A stretch of DNA of 64,000 nucleotides, from contig JAZOCR010000143.1 of NCBI GenBank assembly GCA_045596605.1, forward strand, positions 1-64,000, given 5' to 3'. Shown piece after piece: positions 34,107 to 43,837 of this stretch. The stretch's first letter is position 1. The number at the start of each line of letters is the position of its first letter. A model generated the notes under the pieces. That model saw nothing but the letters and a program-made list of their open reading frames with translations, searched no databases and was not told where the DNA came from. Source of the stretch: SIG622 sp045596605. Lineage in GTDB: Bacteria > Bacillota > Clostridia > Oscillospirales > CAG-382. The position numbers and the translations under genes are program-made.

Positions 34107-34364
34107 ATGAAGAAAATCTCATATAATCCCTCTGGCGTGTGCTCAAAGCAGATGAATATAGAAATAGACGACGAGGGAATAATCAGAAAGGTTCAGATAG
34201 TCGGAGGCTGTGCGGGAAATACCCAGGGCGTGTCAAGACTTGTTGAGGGAATGAACGCAAAAGAGGCGGCAGAGAGAATAAGAGGAATAAAATGCGGCTT
34301 CAAATCTACTTCCTGCCCAAATGAGCTTGCAAAGGCTATACTTAAATGCATTGAAAACGAATAG
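34107..34364 (+). CDS. TSCPD-domain protein (TIGR03905 family)
   Basis: 85 residues. GGCAGNTQG and STSCPNELA are the TSCPD signature, and several cysteines (Cys12 and the others in these motifs) could bind a metal. Related domains occur at the end of some ribonucleotide reductases. The stand-alone function is unknown. An extended -10 (TGGTATAAT, 34056-34064) lies upstream without a clear -35. Phosphoglucomutase begins 36 bases downstream and is probably cotranscribed. Confidence 0.87.
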   Translation: MKKISYNPSGVCSKQMNIEIDDEGIIRKVQIVGGCAGNTQGVSRLVEGMNAKEAAERIRGIKCGFKSTSCPNELAKAILKCIENE

Positions 34365-34399
34365 TAACAGATAGTGTAAAGTTTTGAAAGGAGAAAATT

Positions 34400-36115
34400 A
34401 TGTGTTACAAAGCAGAGTATGAGAAGTGGATTAACAATTCGGCTCTTGAGGAGGAAATACGCAAGGAGCTCGAAGCAATAAAGGATAGTGACGATGAAAT
34501 AAAGGCAAGATTTGCTATGCCGCTTTCCTTTGGTACGGCAGGACTTCGTGGAATTATGCAGGCAGGCATAAACGGTATGAATAAGTATACAGTAGCCCAG
34601 GCAACAAAGGGACTTGCAACGCTTGTTGCGCAGAGCGGCGGTGAAAAGCGTGGCATTACCATTGCCTGCGATACGAGAAATAATTCTGTTTATTTTGCAA
34701 AAATATGTGCACAGGTACTCGCTGCGTGCGGTATTAAGGTTTACCTTTTTGACGGTCCAAGACCTACCCCCGAGCTTTCCTTTGCACTTCGTGAGCTTTC
34801 TGCTATTGCCGGTATAAACATCACCGCTTCCCACAATCCAAGACAGTACAACGGCTATAAGGTTTACTGGGAGGACGGAGCGCAGATTTCTCCGGACCAT
34901 GCAAAGGTTGTTTCCGACGAAATCGCAAGAACCGATATTTTCTCGGTTGAGCTTGCAGATTTTGATGAGGCGGTAAAAGACGGAACTATCGAAATTATCG
35001 GCGAGGAAATTGACAATAAATTTATAGAAAAGATACTTGAACAGAGAATATGCCCTGAGGCGGTAGCCGAGGTTGCAGATAAATTTAAGGTTGTTTACAC
35101 TGCTATTCACGGCACAGGTGCAGTGCTTGTTCCAAGAGCACTTGAGAGAGCAGGACTTCGTCATCTCATAGCAGTTCCCGAACAGATGAAGCCCGACGGA
35201 AACTTCCCTACAGTCAGAGTGCCCAACCCCGAGGAAAAGGACTGCTTTGATATGGCAAAGCGACTTGCCGAGGAAAACGGTGCTGAGCTTATAATTGGCA
35301 CTGACCCCGATGCTGACAGAGTGGGCGTGCTTGTTAAAAAAGCAGACGGAGAATACTATTCCTTTAACGGAAACCAGATAGGTGCACTTCTTTGTAACTA
35401 CATTATTTCCGAAAGAAGAAAGAAAGGCACACTCCCGGAAAATGCCTGCGTTATAAAGTCTATCGTTTCCTCCGAGCTTGCAAGAAGCATTTGTGAAAAG
35501 AACGGAGTTACAATGGTTGACGTTCTCACGGGCTTCAAGTTTATCGGTGAAAAGATAAAGGAATACGAAACGACACTCGAGCATACCTTCATTTTTGGCT
35601 TTGAGGAAAGCTACGGCTACCTTGCAGGAACCTATGCAAGAGATAAGGACGCAGTTCTTGCAACGCTTCTTATTACAGAAATGGCGGCGGTATACTCAAG
35701 AGAGGGAAAGAACCTCTACGACGTGCTTATGGATATTTTCGCAGAGTATGGAACCTATCTTGAAAAGATTGATAACATCGCAATGGCAGGTCTTGACGGC
35801 CTTGAAAAAACAAGAAGGCTTATGAGTGACCTTAGAGCTGCCACAGTATCCGAAATCGGCGGTGTAAAGGTAAGCTACTATGCAGACTACCTTGAGGATA
35901 AAAAGGTGTCTGACGGTAAGATTTCATCAACGGGACTTCCAAAGTCCGATGCGGTTTATTTCTCACTTGTTGACGGCTCGGCAGTTGTTGTACGTCCCTC
36001 CGGAACAGAACCAAAGGTTAAGGTTTATTACCTTGTAAACGGCAAGGACAGTGGCGATGCAGAGAATAAGCTTGAAAAGGTAAGAGCTGACTTTACAAAA
36101 ATACTCGGTCTTTAA
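34400..36115 (+). CDS. Phosphoglucomutase/phosphomannomutase
   Basis: Interconverts glucose-1-phosphate and glucose-6-phosphate (or mannose forms), feeding wall and polysaccharide precursors. ITASHNP holds the catalytic phosphoserine, DPDADR the Mg2+ loop, GFEESYGY the sugar-binding loop and RPSGTEPK the phosphate-binding loop of domain 4. The length of 571 residues is that of the PgcA type in Firmicutes. AAAGGAG precedes the ATG. proS begins 41 bases after the stop. Confidence 0.93.
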   Translation: MCYKAEYEKWINNSALEEEIRKELEAIKDSDDEIKARFAMPLSFGTAGLRGIMQAGINGMNKYTVAQATKGLATLVAQSGGEKRGITIACDTRNNSVYFAKICAQVLAACGIKVYLFDGPRPTPELSFALRELSAIAGINITASHNPRQYNGYKVYWEDGAQISPDHAKVVSDEIARTDIFSVELADFDEAVKDGTIEIIGEEIDNKFIEKILEQRICPEAVAEVADKFKVVYTAIHGTGAVLVPRALERAGLRHLIAVPEQMKPDGNFPTVRVPNPEEKDCFDMAKRLAEENGAELIIGTDPDADRVGVLVKKADGEYYSFNGNQIGALLCNYIISERRKKGTLPENACVIKSIVSSELARSICEKNGVTMVDVLTGFKFIGEKIKEYETTLEHTFIFGFEESYGYLAGTYARDKDAVLATLLITEMAAVYSREGKNLYDVLMDIFAEYGTYLEKIDNIAMAGLDGLEKTRRLMSDLRAATVSEIGGVKVSYYADYLEDKKVSDGKISSTGLPKSDAVYFSLVDGSAVVVRPSGTEPKVKVYYLVNGKDSGDAENKLEKVRADFTKILGL

Positions 36116-36156
36116 GAAAAATTAAATAAAACTTCCGAAAGGATTGAAAAATAAAA

Positions 36157-37605
36157 ATGGCAGATAAGAAAAAAGTAGAAAAAATAACCTCCCGTGACGT
36201 TGATTTTGCGCAGTGGTATACCGACATCGTAAAAAATGCAGACCTTGTTGACTATTCAGGCGTAAAGGGCTGTATGATTATCCGCCCCTACGGCTGGGCA
36301 ATCTGGGAGAATATTCAGAGCATTCTCAATAAGATGTTCAAGGAAACAGGACATTGCAATATATCAATGCCGATGTTTATCCCTGAATCACTTCTCAACA
36401 AGGAAAAGGACCACGTTGAAGGCTTTGCCCCCGAGGTTGCCTGGGTAACTCACGGCGGTAGCGAAAAGCTTACTGAAAGACTTTGCGTAAGACCTACCTC
36501 TGAAACCCTTTTCTGCGAGCACTATGCGCAGATTATAAAGTCATACAGAGACCTTCCAAAGCTCTATAATCAGTGGTGTAGCGTTGTAAGATGGGAAAAG
36601 ACCACAAGACCATTCCTTCGTAGCCGTGAATTTCACTGGCAGGAAGGTCACACAATGCACGCAACAGCGGCTGATGCACAGGAAGAAACACTCCGTATGC
36701 TGAATGTGTACGCAGACTTCTGCGAAAAGTATCTTGCTATTCCCGTTGTAAAGGGCAGAAAGACAGATAAGGAAAAGTTTGCAGGCGCAGAGGATACATA
36801 TACAATTGAAGCACTCATGCACGACGGACGTGCGCTTCAGTCCGGTACCTCCCATTACTTCGGTGACGGCTTCGCAAAGGCATTCGATATTCAGTATCTT
36901 GACAAGGATAACACACTTAAATATTGCTTCCAGACCTCTTGGGGTATGTCCACAAGAATCATTGGTGGTATCATTATGACACACGGCGATGATAACGGTC
37001 TGGTTCTTCCGCCGGCAATTGCACCTACACAGATAGTTGTTGTACCCGTACAGCAGCATAAAGAGGGCGTTCTTGAGAAGGCGAACGAGGTTTACGAATC
37101 TCTCAAGGATAGCTTCAGGGTTGAAATTGACGACCGTGACCAGAGCCCCGGCTGGAAGTTCGCAGAGCACGAAATGCGTGGCGTTCCGGTAAGACTTGAG
37201 CTTGGACCCCGTGATATTGAAGCAGGCGTGTGCGTTCTCGCACGCCGTGATAACGGTGAAAAGATTACTGCAAATCTTTCCGAACTTCCCGAAGTTCTCA
37301 CAAAGCTTCTTGACGATATTACAAAGAATATGTACGAGAGTGCAAAGGCACGCCGCAACAGTATGACCTATACTGCGGAAAATCTCGACGAGCTGAAAAC
37401 GATTGCCGCTACAAAGCCCGGCTTTATCAAGACCAAGTGGTGCGGTAGCCTTGAATGTGAAATGGCACTCAAGGAGCAGGCAGACGTTACCTCAAGATGT
37501 ATGCCCTTTGACGAGGCAGAGGTAGGCGAAGAGCTTCACACAGACGTATGCGTTTGCTGTGGCAAGAAAGCCGAAAAGACTATCCTCTGGGGTAAAGCAT
37601 ATTAA
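36157..37605 (+). CDS. proS: Prolyl-tRNA synthetase, short type without editing insertion
   Basis: Charges tRNA-Pro. The protein is 482 residues, the archaeal/eukaryote-like ProS type 3, and lacks the large editing insertion of the E. coli type. Class II motif 2 is in RWEKTTRPFLRSREFHWQEGH. The C-terminal domain ends with cysteines that form a zinc-binding-like site (CGSLECE, VCVCCG) and a final Tyr, as expected for the type. No T-box leader precedes it. A strong terminator follows. Confidence 0.94.
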   Translation: MADKKKVEKITSRDVDFAQWYTDIVKNADLVDYSGVKGCMIIRPYGWAIWENIQSILNKMFKETGHCNISMPMFIPESLLNKEKDHVEGFAPEVAWVTHGGSEKLTERLCVRPTSETLFCEHYAQIIKSYRDLPKLYNQWCSVVRWEKTTRPFLRSREFHWQEGHTMHATAADAQEETLRMLNVYADFCEKYLAIPVVKGRKTDKEKFAGAEDTYTIEALMHDGRALQSGTSHYFGDGFAKAFDIQYLDKDNTLKYCFQTSWGMSTRIIGGIIMTHGDDNGLVLPPAIAPTQIVVVPVQQHKEGVLEKANEVYESLKDSFRVEIDDRDQSPGWKFAEHEMRGVPVRLELGPRDIEAGVCVLARRDNGEKITANLSELPEVLTKLLDDITKNMYESAKARRNSMTYTAENLDELKTIAATKPGFIKTKWCGSLECEMALKEQADVTSRCMPFDEAEVGEELHTDVCVCCGKKAEKTILWGKAY

Positions 37606-37617
37606 TAAATAAGCAGT

Positions 37618-37656
37618 AAAGCGTTCCTTTGATTTTGCTTCAGAGGAACGCTTTTT
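37618..37656 (+). terminator. proS terminator
   Basis: AAAGCGTTCCT pairs with AGGAACGCTTT, followed by TTTG. Confidence 0.85.
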
Positions 37657-37742
37657 GTCGCAAATTGCAGAAAACTGTTTTGTTTTGCAAAAGGAAAGAT
37701 TTTCAAAAGGGAAATCGGAATATAAATTTATATAATGTTAAT

Positions 37743-37770
37743 TGACAAGGGTGCTTATTTCTGCTATCAT
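37743..37770 (+). promoter_or_regulatory. Promoter of the WG-repeat lipoprotein
   Basis: TTGACA, 16-base spacer, TATCAT, 32 bases before the ATG. Confidence 0.6.
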
Positions 37771-37801
37771 ATTTATATAGAGAAAAAAGAAAGGACGAAA
37801 A

Positions 37802-38764
37802 ATGTTGAAGAAGATAAAATTTTTAACGGTAGTCTTTATCGTTTCCGCCCTTTTTGTAAGCTCCTGCGTAAAACCGTCCGAGCATTCTACAGATAATGAA
37901 GTAAAGGATAAGGAAGTCCTTAAAGTGCAGAGCGAAAAGGAAAATGAGAATGATGATACAGAGCAAGAAGAAAATAGCTCTGAAAATGCTCCCGATGACC
38001 AAAACAGAATAGACGAAGAAGCCTTCGAAAAAGAGGAAAGTGCCGAAGTTATTTCTGCCGACAGGTGGAAAATAAAGCCCAATTATACTTATGACTTTAT
38101 AGAAACCTTCGGAAATTCGCAGTATTCAATATATAAACAGGGCGACGCCTACGGTGTTATGGATATTGACGGATATTATATCGGCGAAAAAACCTACTCC
38201 GAGCTTATATATTGCTCCACTCACGGGCTTTCAAGCAAGGACGTAAAGGATACACCGGAGAAGCTTTCCGAAGACCTTGCCGTTTCTCCCGACTGTGGCT
38301 ACAGAAAGGACGAAACAAGTGACGCCATATACGTTTTTGACAGCACCCGTGACAGAGTTTACGTAGCAGGCTACAAGGACGGAGTATTCAGAATAGCTGA
38401 TATCACCGATACGGAATTTTTTGCGCAGAATGAAAGATATATAGTTGTGCTGTACGACTGCGATGCGGATATTATGATGTACGAGGGAATAGGAATGAAT
38501 AGCCTTTCCGAGGTCTTTAAGGCGGAGAATACCGAAATGCATTACGGCGTCATTGATACCGATATGGACTACGTAATTGCCTGCATATACGATGAAGTAC
38601 GTGACGGGAACGACTGCTATATCGTAAAGCAGAACGGCAAATACGGCTACCGTGCAATAAGCGGAAAAGAGTATTACCCCTGCGTGTTTGATGCGGCAAA
38701 CACAGCCTATGGCGGCAGAGCATGGGTTAAATTTGACGGCAAGTGGGGGACAATCAAGTTTTAA
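37802..38764 (+). CDS. Lipoprotein with WG-type repeats
   Basis: 320 residues. Signal peptide with lipobox VSSC, then a charged linker to about residue 85. The C-terminal region repeats the WG-repeat pattern (GDAYGVMDIDG, MHYGVIDTD, GKYGYRAISG, GKWGTIKF), a short beta unit of about 25-35 residues found in bacterial surface proteins. The specific role is unknown. AAAGGA precedes the ATG. It has its own promoter and terminator. Confidence 0.8.
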   Translation: MLKKIKFLTVVFIVSALFVSSCVKPSEHSTDNEVKDKEVLKVQSEKENENDDTEQEENSSENAPDDQNRIDEEAFEKEESAEVISADRWKIKPNYTYDFIETFGNSQYSIYKQGDAYGVMDIDGYYIGEKTYSELIYCSTHGLSSKDVKDTPEKLSEDLAVSPDCGYRKDETSDAIYVFDSTRDRVYVAGYKDGVFRIADITDTEFFAQNERYIVVLYDCDADIMMYEGIGMNSLSEVFKAENTEMHYGVIDTDMDYVIACIYDEVRDGNDCYIVKQNGKYGYRAISGKEYYPCVFDAANTAYGGRAWVKFDGKWGTIKF

Positions 38765-38778
38765 AGAGAATAAAAAAT

Positions 38779-38812
38779 AAGGCTGTTTCAGAGTTTTTCT
38801 GAAGCGGCCTTG
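38779..38812 (+). terminator. Terminator after the WG-repeat lipoprotein
   Basis: AAGGCTGTTTCAG pairs with CTGAAGCGGCCTT including two G-U pairs. The T run after it is weak. Confidence 0.55.
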
Positions 38813-38823
38813 ATTATTCAACC

Positions 38824-38852
38824 TTGACAACAAGTGAAATTCATATTATAAT
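38824..38852 (+). promoter_or_regulatory. Strong promoter of the interrupted membrane protein
   Basis: TTGACA, 17-base spacer, TATAAT: both boxes are perfect, 53 bases before the ATG at 38906. Confidence 0.8.
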
Positions 38853-38905
38853 GTAAGTGTAACAGATTTCAGGCAAACTATAATTGTTTTAAAGGATACA
38901 CACAT

Positions 38906-39386
38906 ATGAAAAAAACTTGTTCTGTTTATAATTGCCGTTGCGGCAATAATTGCAACTGTTATAATTATAGACTCTATTCCCAAGCACGACGAGGGAGAAA
39001 TCGAGCTTTTCGAAATATACCGGGATGATTTTGAGCTTATAACGGAGTATATAATTCAAAATTTTGATTCCGAAGCTCGTAACAGTATGCATATTGAGTT
39101 TACAGAAGATGGAAAAGTAGGATTGTATGAAAACGGTAATATATATCCGGAGCAAGAAATCCAAAATGCATTTAACAACATTTTAAATGCTTTTCAGCAT
39201 TATGAATTCAGTTTTGTTGAAATAACTCCCGAGCGTGTTTCATACGGTGGTCTGGGATATAGAATGTATGTGTACTCAAGAAATGGAAAGGTTCCGGATT
39301 ATTTCTACCACAAGGGTGACCGTATGGATGAAGACTGTTACTATCTTGGTGATAATTGGTATTTACTGAAAGTTAACTTTATATAA
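38906..39386 (+). pseudogene. Small membrane-anchored protein, reading frame broken at an A7 tract
   Basis: A perfect promoter and AAAGGA lead to an ATG at 38906 followed by seven A. In that frame translation stops after about 40 codons. Removing one A gives a continuous 159-codon frame: KKLVLFIIAVAAIIATVIII as a membrane anchor, then an acidic outside domain ending at 39386. No ATG, GTG or TTG lies in that frame before 39087, where a 99-residue tail alone would start. So either the gene is a true frameshift mutant, the base count is an assembly or sequencing error, or polymerase slippage on A7 makes the protein. No family recognised. Confidence 0.6.
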
Positions 39387-39454
39387 AAGCACTCCAAAGG
39401 CGGCGCCGAAGCCGCTGCAAATGCTGATGCTTAAAACACCTTCAAATAAACAAA

Positions 39455-39489
39455 AATCGGAAACGCACTTGCGTTTCCGATTAATCTTT
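39455..39489. terminator. Bidirectional terminator between the membrane protein and aspS
   Basis: AATCGGAAACGC pairs with GCGTTTCCGATT around a four-base loop. A T run stands on the plus side and an A run (T run on the minus strand) on the other. Confidence 0.8.
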
Positions 39490-39500
39490 TTTTAGAGTTA

Positions 39501-41282
39501 TTATTCCTTAACGTCAATCTTAATGTGCAAATCTTCAAGAGCTTTTGCATCAACGCTTGCCGGCGCCATGGTCATAAGCTCAACTGCCGCCTGATTTTTC
39601 GGGAACGCAATAACGTCACGAAGGCTTTCAGCACCGAGAAGCTGCATACAAAGTCTGTCAAGACCGATGCCCATACCACCGTGAGGCGGTGCGCCATACT
39701 GGAACGCATCTGTAAGGAAGCCGAACTTTTCATAGGCTTCTTCATCGCTAAAGCCCAGAAGTGAGAACATTCTCTTCTGAAGGTCGGGATTTGTAATTCT
39801 TATAGAGCCTGAAGAAAGCTCAATACCGCCAAGCACAAGGTCGTATGCCTTTGCACGAACGTTTGCCTTGTCAGTTTCAAGATAGTCAAGACACTCGTCG
39901 AGAGGAGAGGTGAAGGGGTGATGCATTGCGTCCCAGTTGCCTGTCTCTTCGTTGTATTCAAAGAACGGGAACTCTGTAATCCAGAGAAGTCCAAGTCCCT
40001 TTTTCTCAATCTGAAGCTTGTTTGCAGTTTCAATACGGAGAAGACCAAGCTGCGAGAGAACGTGTCCCTTGTTTTTGTCAGCGATAATCATAACTACGTC
40101 GCCGACTTTAGCACCGGTCTTTGCAATAATTGCCGCCATTTCTTCTTCTGTCATAAACTTTGCAAAGGATGAGGAAACGCCTTCCTCTGTCATTCTTATC
40201 CACGCAAGTCCCTTTGCACCACAGCTCTTTGCGTATTCCGTAAGCTTGTCAATTTCTTTTCTGGTAAGTGTCTTTACACAGTTTTCAGCCTTGATAGCTC
40301 TTACAGTACCGCCTGCCTCAAGTGCAGACTTGAATACTACAAACTCACTGTTCTTCACTTCTTCGGAAAGGTCAATAATTTCCATACCGTATCTTACGTC
40401 AGGCTTGTCAGAACCGAAACGCTCCATAGCTTCACTATAGGTAAGTCGGGGGAGAGGTGTTTCAATGTCAATTCCAAGACATTCCTTGTAAACACGCTTC
40501 ATATATCCCTCGCCAATGGAGAGTACGTCTTCCATATCAACAAAGGACATTTCAAGGTCGATCTGAGTAAATTCCGGCTGTCTGTCAGCACGCAGGTCCT
40601 CGTCTCTGAAGCAGCGTGCAATCTGCATATATCTGTCAAAGCCTGCAACCATAGAAAGCTGCTTGTAAAGCTGAGGCGACTGGGGAAGCGCATAGAAAGA
40701 GCCCGGATGAACACGGCTCGGAACAAGATAGTCTCTCGCTCCCTCGGGAGTGGACTTTATCATCATAGGAGTTTCAATTTCGATAAATCCGTTCTCGTCA
40801 AAGTAGTCACGTGTTACCTTTGCAACCTTGTGTCTGAAAAGAATATTCTTCTGAAGATCAGGACGACGAAGGTCAAGATATCTGTATTTAAGTCTTATTT
40901 CGTCCTTAACGTTAGAGTTTTCCGAAATTTCAAAGGGCGGAGTTTTGCTCTCGCCGAGAATTTTAATTTCAGTTGCAAAAATTTCAACGTTACCGGTGGG
41001 GATGTTGGGGTTCTTGCTTGAACGCTCACGAACAGTACCTGTTACCGCAAGCACGTATTCAGAGCGTGCCGCTGCCGCCTTTGCGAATACATCCTTGTCG
41101 CTTGTTTCGTCAAGAGCTATCTGAACGATACCGCTTCTGTCACGAAGGTCTATAAATATGATGCTTCCGAGGTCTCTCTGCTTCTGCACCCAGCCCATTA
41201 CCGTTACGACTTCGCCGATTTTTGCCTCGGTTACCGTACCGCAGTAGTCACTGCGTTTTGTGTTTCCCAGAAATTCTGCCAT
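39501..41282 (-). CDS. aspS: Aspartyl-tRNA synthetase
   Basis: Charges tRNA-Asp. 593 residues in bacterial-type order: N-terminal OB-fold anticodon domain (about 1-105), class II core with motif 2 in FRDEDLRADRQPEFTQ, the bacterial GAD insertion (about 295-420) and motif 3 GIGLDRLCM near 535. AAAGGA precedes the ATG. It is the second gene of a leftward operon after hisS, 68 bases apart. No T-box lies before the operon. Confidence 0.95.
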   Translation of the reverse strand: MAEFLGNTKRSDYCGTVTEAKIGEVVTVMGWVQKQRDLGSIIFIDLRDRSGIVQIALDETSDKDVFAKAAAARSEYVLAVTGTVRERSSKNPNIPTGNVEIFATEIKILGESKTPPFEISENSNVKDEIRLKYRYLDLRRPDLQKNILFRHKVAKVTRDYFDENGFIEIETPMMIKSTPEGARDYLVPSRVHPGSFYALPQSPQLYKQLSMVAGFDRYMQIARCFRDEDLRADRQPEFTQIDLEMSFVDMEDVLSIGEGYMKRVYKECLGIDIETPLPRLTYSEAMERFGSDKPDVRYGMEIIDLSEEVKNSEFVVFKSALEAGGTVRAIKAENCVKTLTRKEIDKLTEYAKSCGAKGLAWIRMTEEGVSSSFAKFMTEEEMAAIIAKTGAKVGDVVMIIADKNKGHVLSQLGLLRIETANKLQIEKKGLGLLWITEFPFFEYNEETGNWDAMHHPFTSPLDECLDYLETDKANVRAKAYDLVLGGIELSSGSIRITNPDLQKRMFSLLGFSDEEAYEKFGFLTDAFQYGAPPHGGMGIGLDRLCMQLLGAESLRDVIAFPKNQAAVELMTMAPASVDAKALEDLHIKIDVKE

Positions 41283-41350
41283 TTTTGTTTATCCTTTCAA
41301 AGCTTGTTGTATTTGTTGTTCCGTGCATTATTGTTTCGACTAAGCTGCGC

Positions 41351-42613
41351 TTAAAGCTTCGCAATCACATCTGCGGCACAAGATAGGTCGATATCCAGTT
41401 TTTCGCCGTCACGAAGATTTTTAAGCTGTGCCTTTCCCGCCTCAAGCTCACTGTCGCCTATAACAAGTGCGTACTGTGCACCGATTTTATCAGCATACTT
41501 CATCTGTGCCTTAAGGCTTCTGCCAACGATATCGCAATCTGCAATTATTCCCATAAGGCGAAGCTTATGTACAAGCCCTGCCGCATACTGCGCTGCCGCA
41601 TCTCCCATGGGAGCAACGTATATTTTCGGAAGCTTCTTTTCAGGAAGCACTATCTTGCCCTTTTCTGCATTTGCACGCATTGCAAGAATAAGTCTTGTAA
41701 GTCCCAAACCAAAGCCGATACCGCAAAGTGCAGGACCGTCAAGCTCCTTTACAAGTCCGTCGTATCTTCCGCCACCGCATACAGTGCTCTGCGCACCGAT
41801 GTCATCGGAAATAAACTCAAATACCGTTCTCACATAGTAGTCAAGCCCACGCACGATTTTCGGGTTGACAGTATATTCTATTCCCATTGTGTCAAGAGTC
41901 GTCTTGAGGGCGCTGAAGTGACTGTCGCACTCCTCGCAGAGATAATCAATTGTTTTGGGACAGTCTGCGGCAATTTTTGAGCATACGGGGCTCTTGCAGT
42001 CGAGAATACGTAAGGGGTTTGTCTTAAGTCTTTCACGGCAGGTGTCGCAGAGCTCCTCCTCGTGTGCCGAGAAATATTCCACAAGCGCCTGTCTGTACTT
42101 CGGACGGCATTCGGGACAACCGATAGAATTTATGTTAAGGGTGTTTGTAATTCCGATTTTTGAAAGCACAGTGTCCGCAATGGAAATAACCGTTGCATCG
42201 GCAATTGCAGTAGGAGCACCGAACATCTCAACACCAAACTGATAGAACTCACGTGAGCGTCCTGCCTGAGGCTTTTCGTAACGGAAGAAGTTGGAAATGT
42301 AGTAAAGGCGAAGGGGCATAGGCTCGCCTACAAGTCCGTTTTCTATTATGCTTCTTACAACGCACGCCGTACCCTCGGGACGAAGACAAAGCTCGTTTCC
42401 GTCACGGTCTGGCATAGTGAACATTTCCTTCTGAACTATATCCGTAGTGCTTCCGACGCCACGTCTGAAGAGCGCACTGTTTTCAAAAGTGGGGAAGCGG
42501 GTTTCAAAAAATCCGTATTTTTCAGCGGTTTCACGCATTATTCCCTCGGCATATTGCCACAGCAGAGCCTCATCGGGAAGAATGTCGAGAGTACCTTTTG
42601 GCTTCTGTATCAT
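41351..42613 (-). CDS. hisS: Histidyl-tRNA synthetase
   Basis: Charges tRNA-His. 420 residues. Motif 2 is YRYE-like (FFRYEKPQAGRSREFYQFGVE), the histidine-binding loops are LDYY and GGGRYDGL, and motif 3 is GFGLGLTRL. The C-terminal anticodon-binding domain covers about 325-420. AAAGGA precedes the ATG, and a perfect TTGACA-17-TATAAT promoter lies about 50 bases upstream. The pairing with aspS is common in Firmicutes. Confidence 0.95.
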   Translation of the reverse strand: MIQKPKGTLDILPDEALLWQYAEGIMRETAEKYGFFETRFPTFENSALFRRGVGSTTDIVQKEMFTMPDRDGNELCLRPEGTACVVRSIIENGLVGEPMPLRLYYISNFFRYEKPQAGRSREFYQFGVEMFGAPTAIADATVISIADTVLSKIGITNTLNINSIGCPECRPKYRQALVEYFSAHEEELCDTCRERLKTNPLRILDCKSPVCSKIAADCPKTIDYLCEECDSHFSALKTTLDTMGIEYTVNPKIVRGLDYYVRTVFEFISDDIGAQSTVCGGGRYDGLVKELDGPALCGIGFGLGLTRLILAMRANAEKGKIVLPEKKLPKIYVAPMGDAAAQYAAGLVHKLRLMGIIADCDIVGRSLKAQMKYADKIGAQYALVIGDSELEAGKAQLKNLRDGEKLDIDLSCAADVIAKL

Positions 42614-42663
42614 TTATTTCATCCTTTCAAGCTTGGTTTTTTTACATACTTCTACAAATAAAT

Positions 42664-42692
42664 ATTATACTCCAAACAGCGCACTTTGTCAA
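42664..42692 (-). promoter_or_regulatory. hisS-aspS promoter
   Basis: Minus strand: TTGACA (42692-42687), 17-base spacer, TATAAT (42669-42664). Confidence 0.8.
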
Positions 42693-42747
42693 GAAGGAAT
42701 AAAGCCAAAGGGTAAAATAATTTGCCGGAAAGCCCCTCAAAAAGAAA

Positions 42748-42785
42748 AATCTTATGCTTACCGGGAATTTGATAAGCATAAGATT
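42748..42785 (-). terminator. Terminator of the leucine-rich-repeat genes
   Basis: AATCTTATGCTTA pairs with TAAGCATAAGATT (13-bp stem), followed on the minus strand by TTTTTC. It lies just downstream of the stop at 42792. Confidence 0.8.
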
Positions 42786-42791
42786 AATTTT

Positions 42792-43805
42792 TTAATTTAT
42801 TGGTTTGAGATTATATTCGCTTTCGCCGGCATATTCGTCCCAGCCATCTGTAGCAGGGTCGTAGTAAATGGTCGGCTCTCCGAAATAATTGCTTTCTTCA
42901 GTAAACTCGGGACAGTCACCTATAAAGCGAAGCTCGATTTGCCACGCAGGAGAAGCGCTCTTTACTGTAAACGGCAACGGAGAAAATTTGGTTACACCCT
43001 CCGGAATAACTATTTCAACGTCTGATGTTATACCAAAGAAAGCATAGCCGTCTATTTCTTCTCTGCCTTTGTCAAATATGATTTTTTCAAGGCTTGGATT
43101 GTCATAAAATCTCGCCTCATCAACCGCCATAAGATTAAGTGTGGCAGGAATGTTTACGGTTTTAAGAGAAGTACATAAGCCGAAAGCACCTGCGCCGATT
43201 TCTGTAAGGTTTTTCGGCAAAGTAATCTCCGAAAGCACTGAGCACTCATAAAAGGCTTTTTCTCCTATCTCGTTTAGAGTTTCCGGCAGTTTTATTTCTT
43301 CGAGAGTTGAACACTTTGTAAAGGCAAGACCGTCAATCTGTTCGATTTGTGTCGTTGAAATATCAAGCTCCCGGAGTTTTTCGCAGTCCTCAAAAGCACA
43401 ACCGCCAATAATTGTCAAATTTGAATTTTCAGGAATTGTCACGTCTTCAAGTTCTTTACAGCCTTTAAAAGCACAATAACCGATTGACTTTACCGAATCC
43501 GGAATTACGATACTTTTTATATTGCAGTTTTCAAATGCGCCCTCGTTTACTGCATCGGGTGAGCTTTCGTCTTTAGCCCCTTTTATTGCAGTTACGGGAA
43601 TACCGTCAATTTTTGCCGGAATAACCACGTTTTCTGATGTACCTACGTACTTGTTTATATAAATAAATTTTCCGCTTTCAGATACTTCGTATTGAAAATC
43701 GCTTGCAGGATTTTCTGCAAGTGTTTTGTCAGACTGAGTGTCACACCCCACAAAAGACGAAATAGTCATTATAAGAGTCAAAAGTAAAGAAATAGCAGTT
43801 TTCAT
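42792..43805 (-). CDS. Leucine-rich-repeat lipoprotein (BspA-like), second of a tandem pair
   Basis: 337 residues from the ATG at 43805 after AAAGGAG. A longer frame upstream overlaps the neighbour and lacks a site. Lipobox SFVGC marks a surface lipoprotein. From about residue 55 the sequence repeats the BspA/TpLRR unit of 22-24 residues (for example ITLPKNLTEIGAGAFGLCTS), about eight units. Such proteins often bind host or matrix proteins, but that is not shown here. The signal peptide, ribosome binding site and leading bases are nearly the same as in the next gene, pointing to tandem duplication. Confidence 0.87.
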   Translation of the reverse strand: MKTAISLLLTLIMTISSFVGCDTQSDKTLAENPASDFQYEVSESGKFIYINKYVGTSENVVIPAKIDGIPVTAIKGAKDESSPDAVNEGAFENCNIKSIVIPDSVKSIGYCAFKGCKELEDVTIPENSNLTIIGGCAFEDCEKLRELDISTTQIEQIDGLAFTKCSTLEEIKLPETLNEIGEKAFYECSVLSEITLPKNLTEIGAGAFGLCTSLKTVNIPATLNLMAVDEARFYDNPSLEKIIFDKGREEIDGYAFFGITSDVEIVIPEGVTKFSPLPFTVKSASPAWQIELRFIGDCPEFTEESNYFGEPTIYYDPATDGWDEYAGESEYNLKPIN

Positions 43806-43837
43806 AAATATGCTCCTTTCAGGTGAAGTGAATTTGC

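Noticed and set aside
34193..35584. 463-codon frame opposite phosphoglucomutase
   Set aside because: Runs antisense to two well-supported genes; translation is Cys/Asn/Tyr-rich with no family and no start signals.
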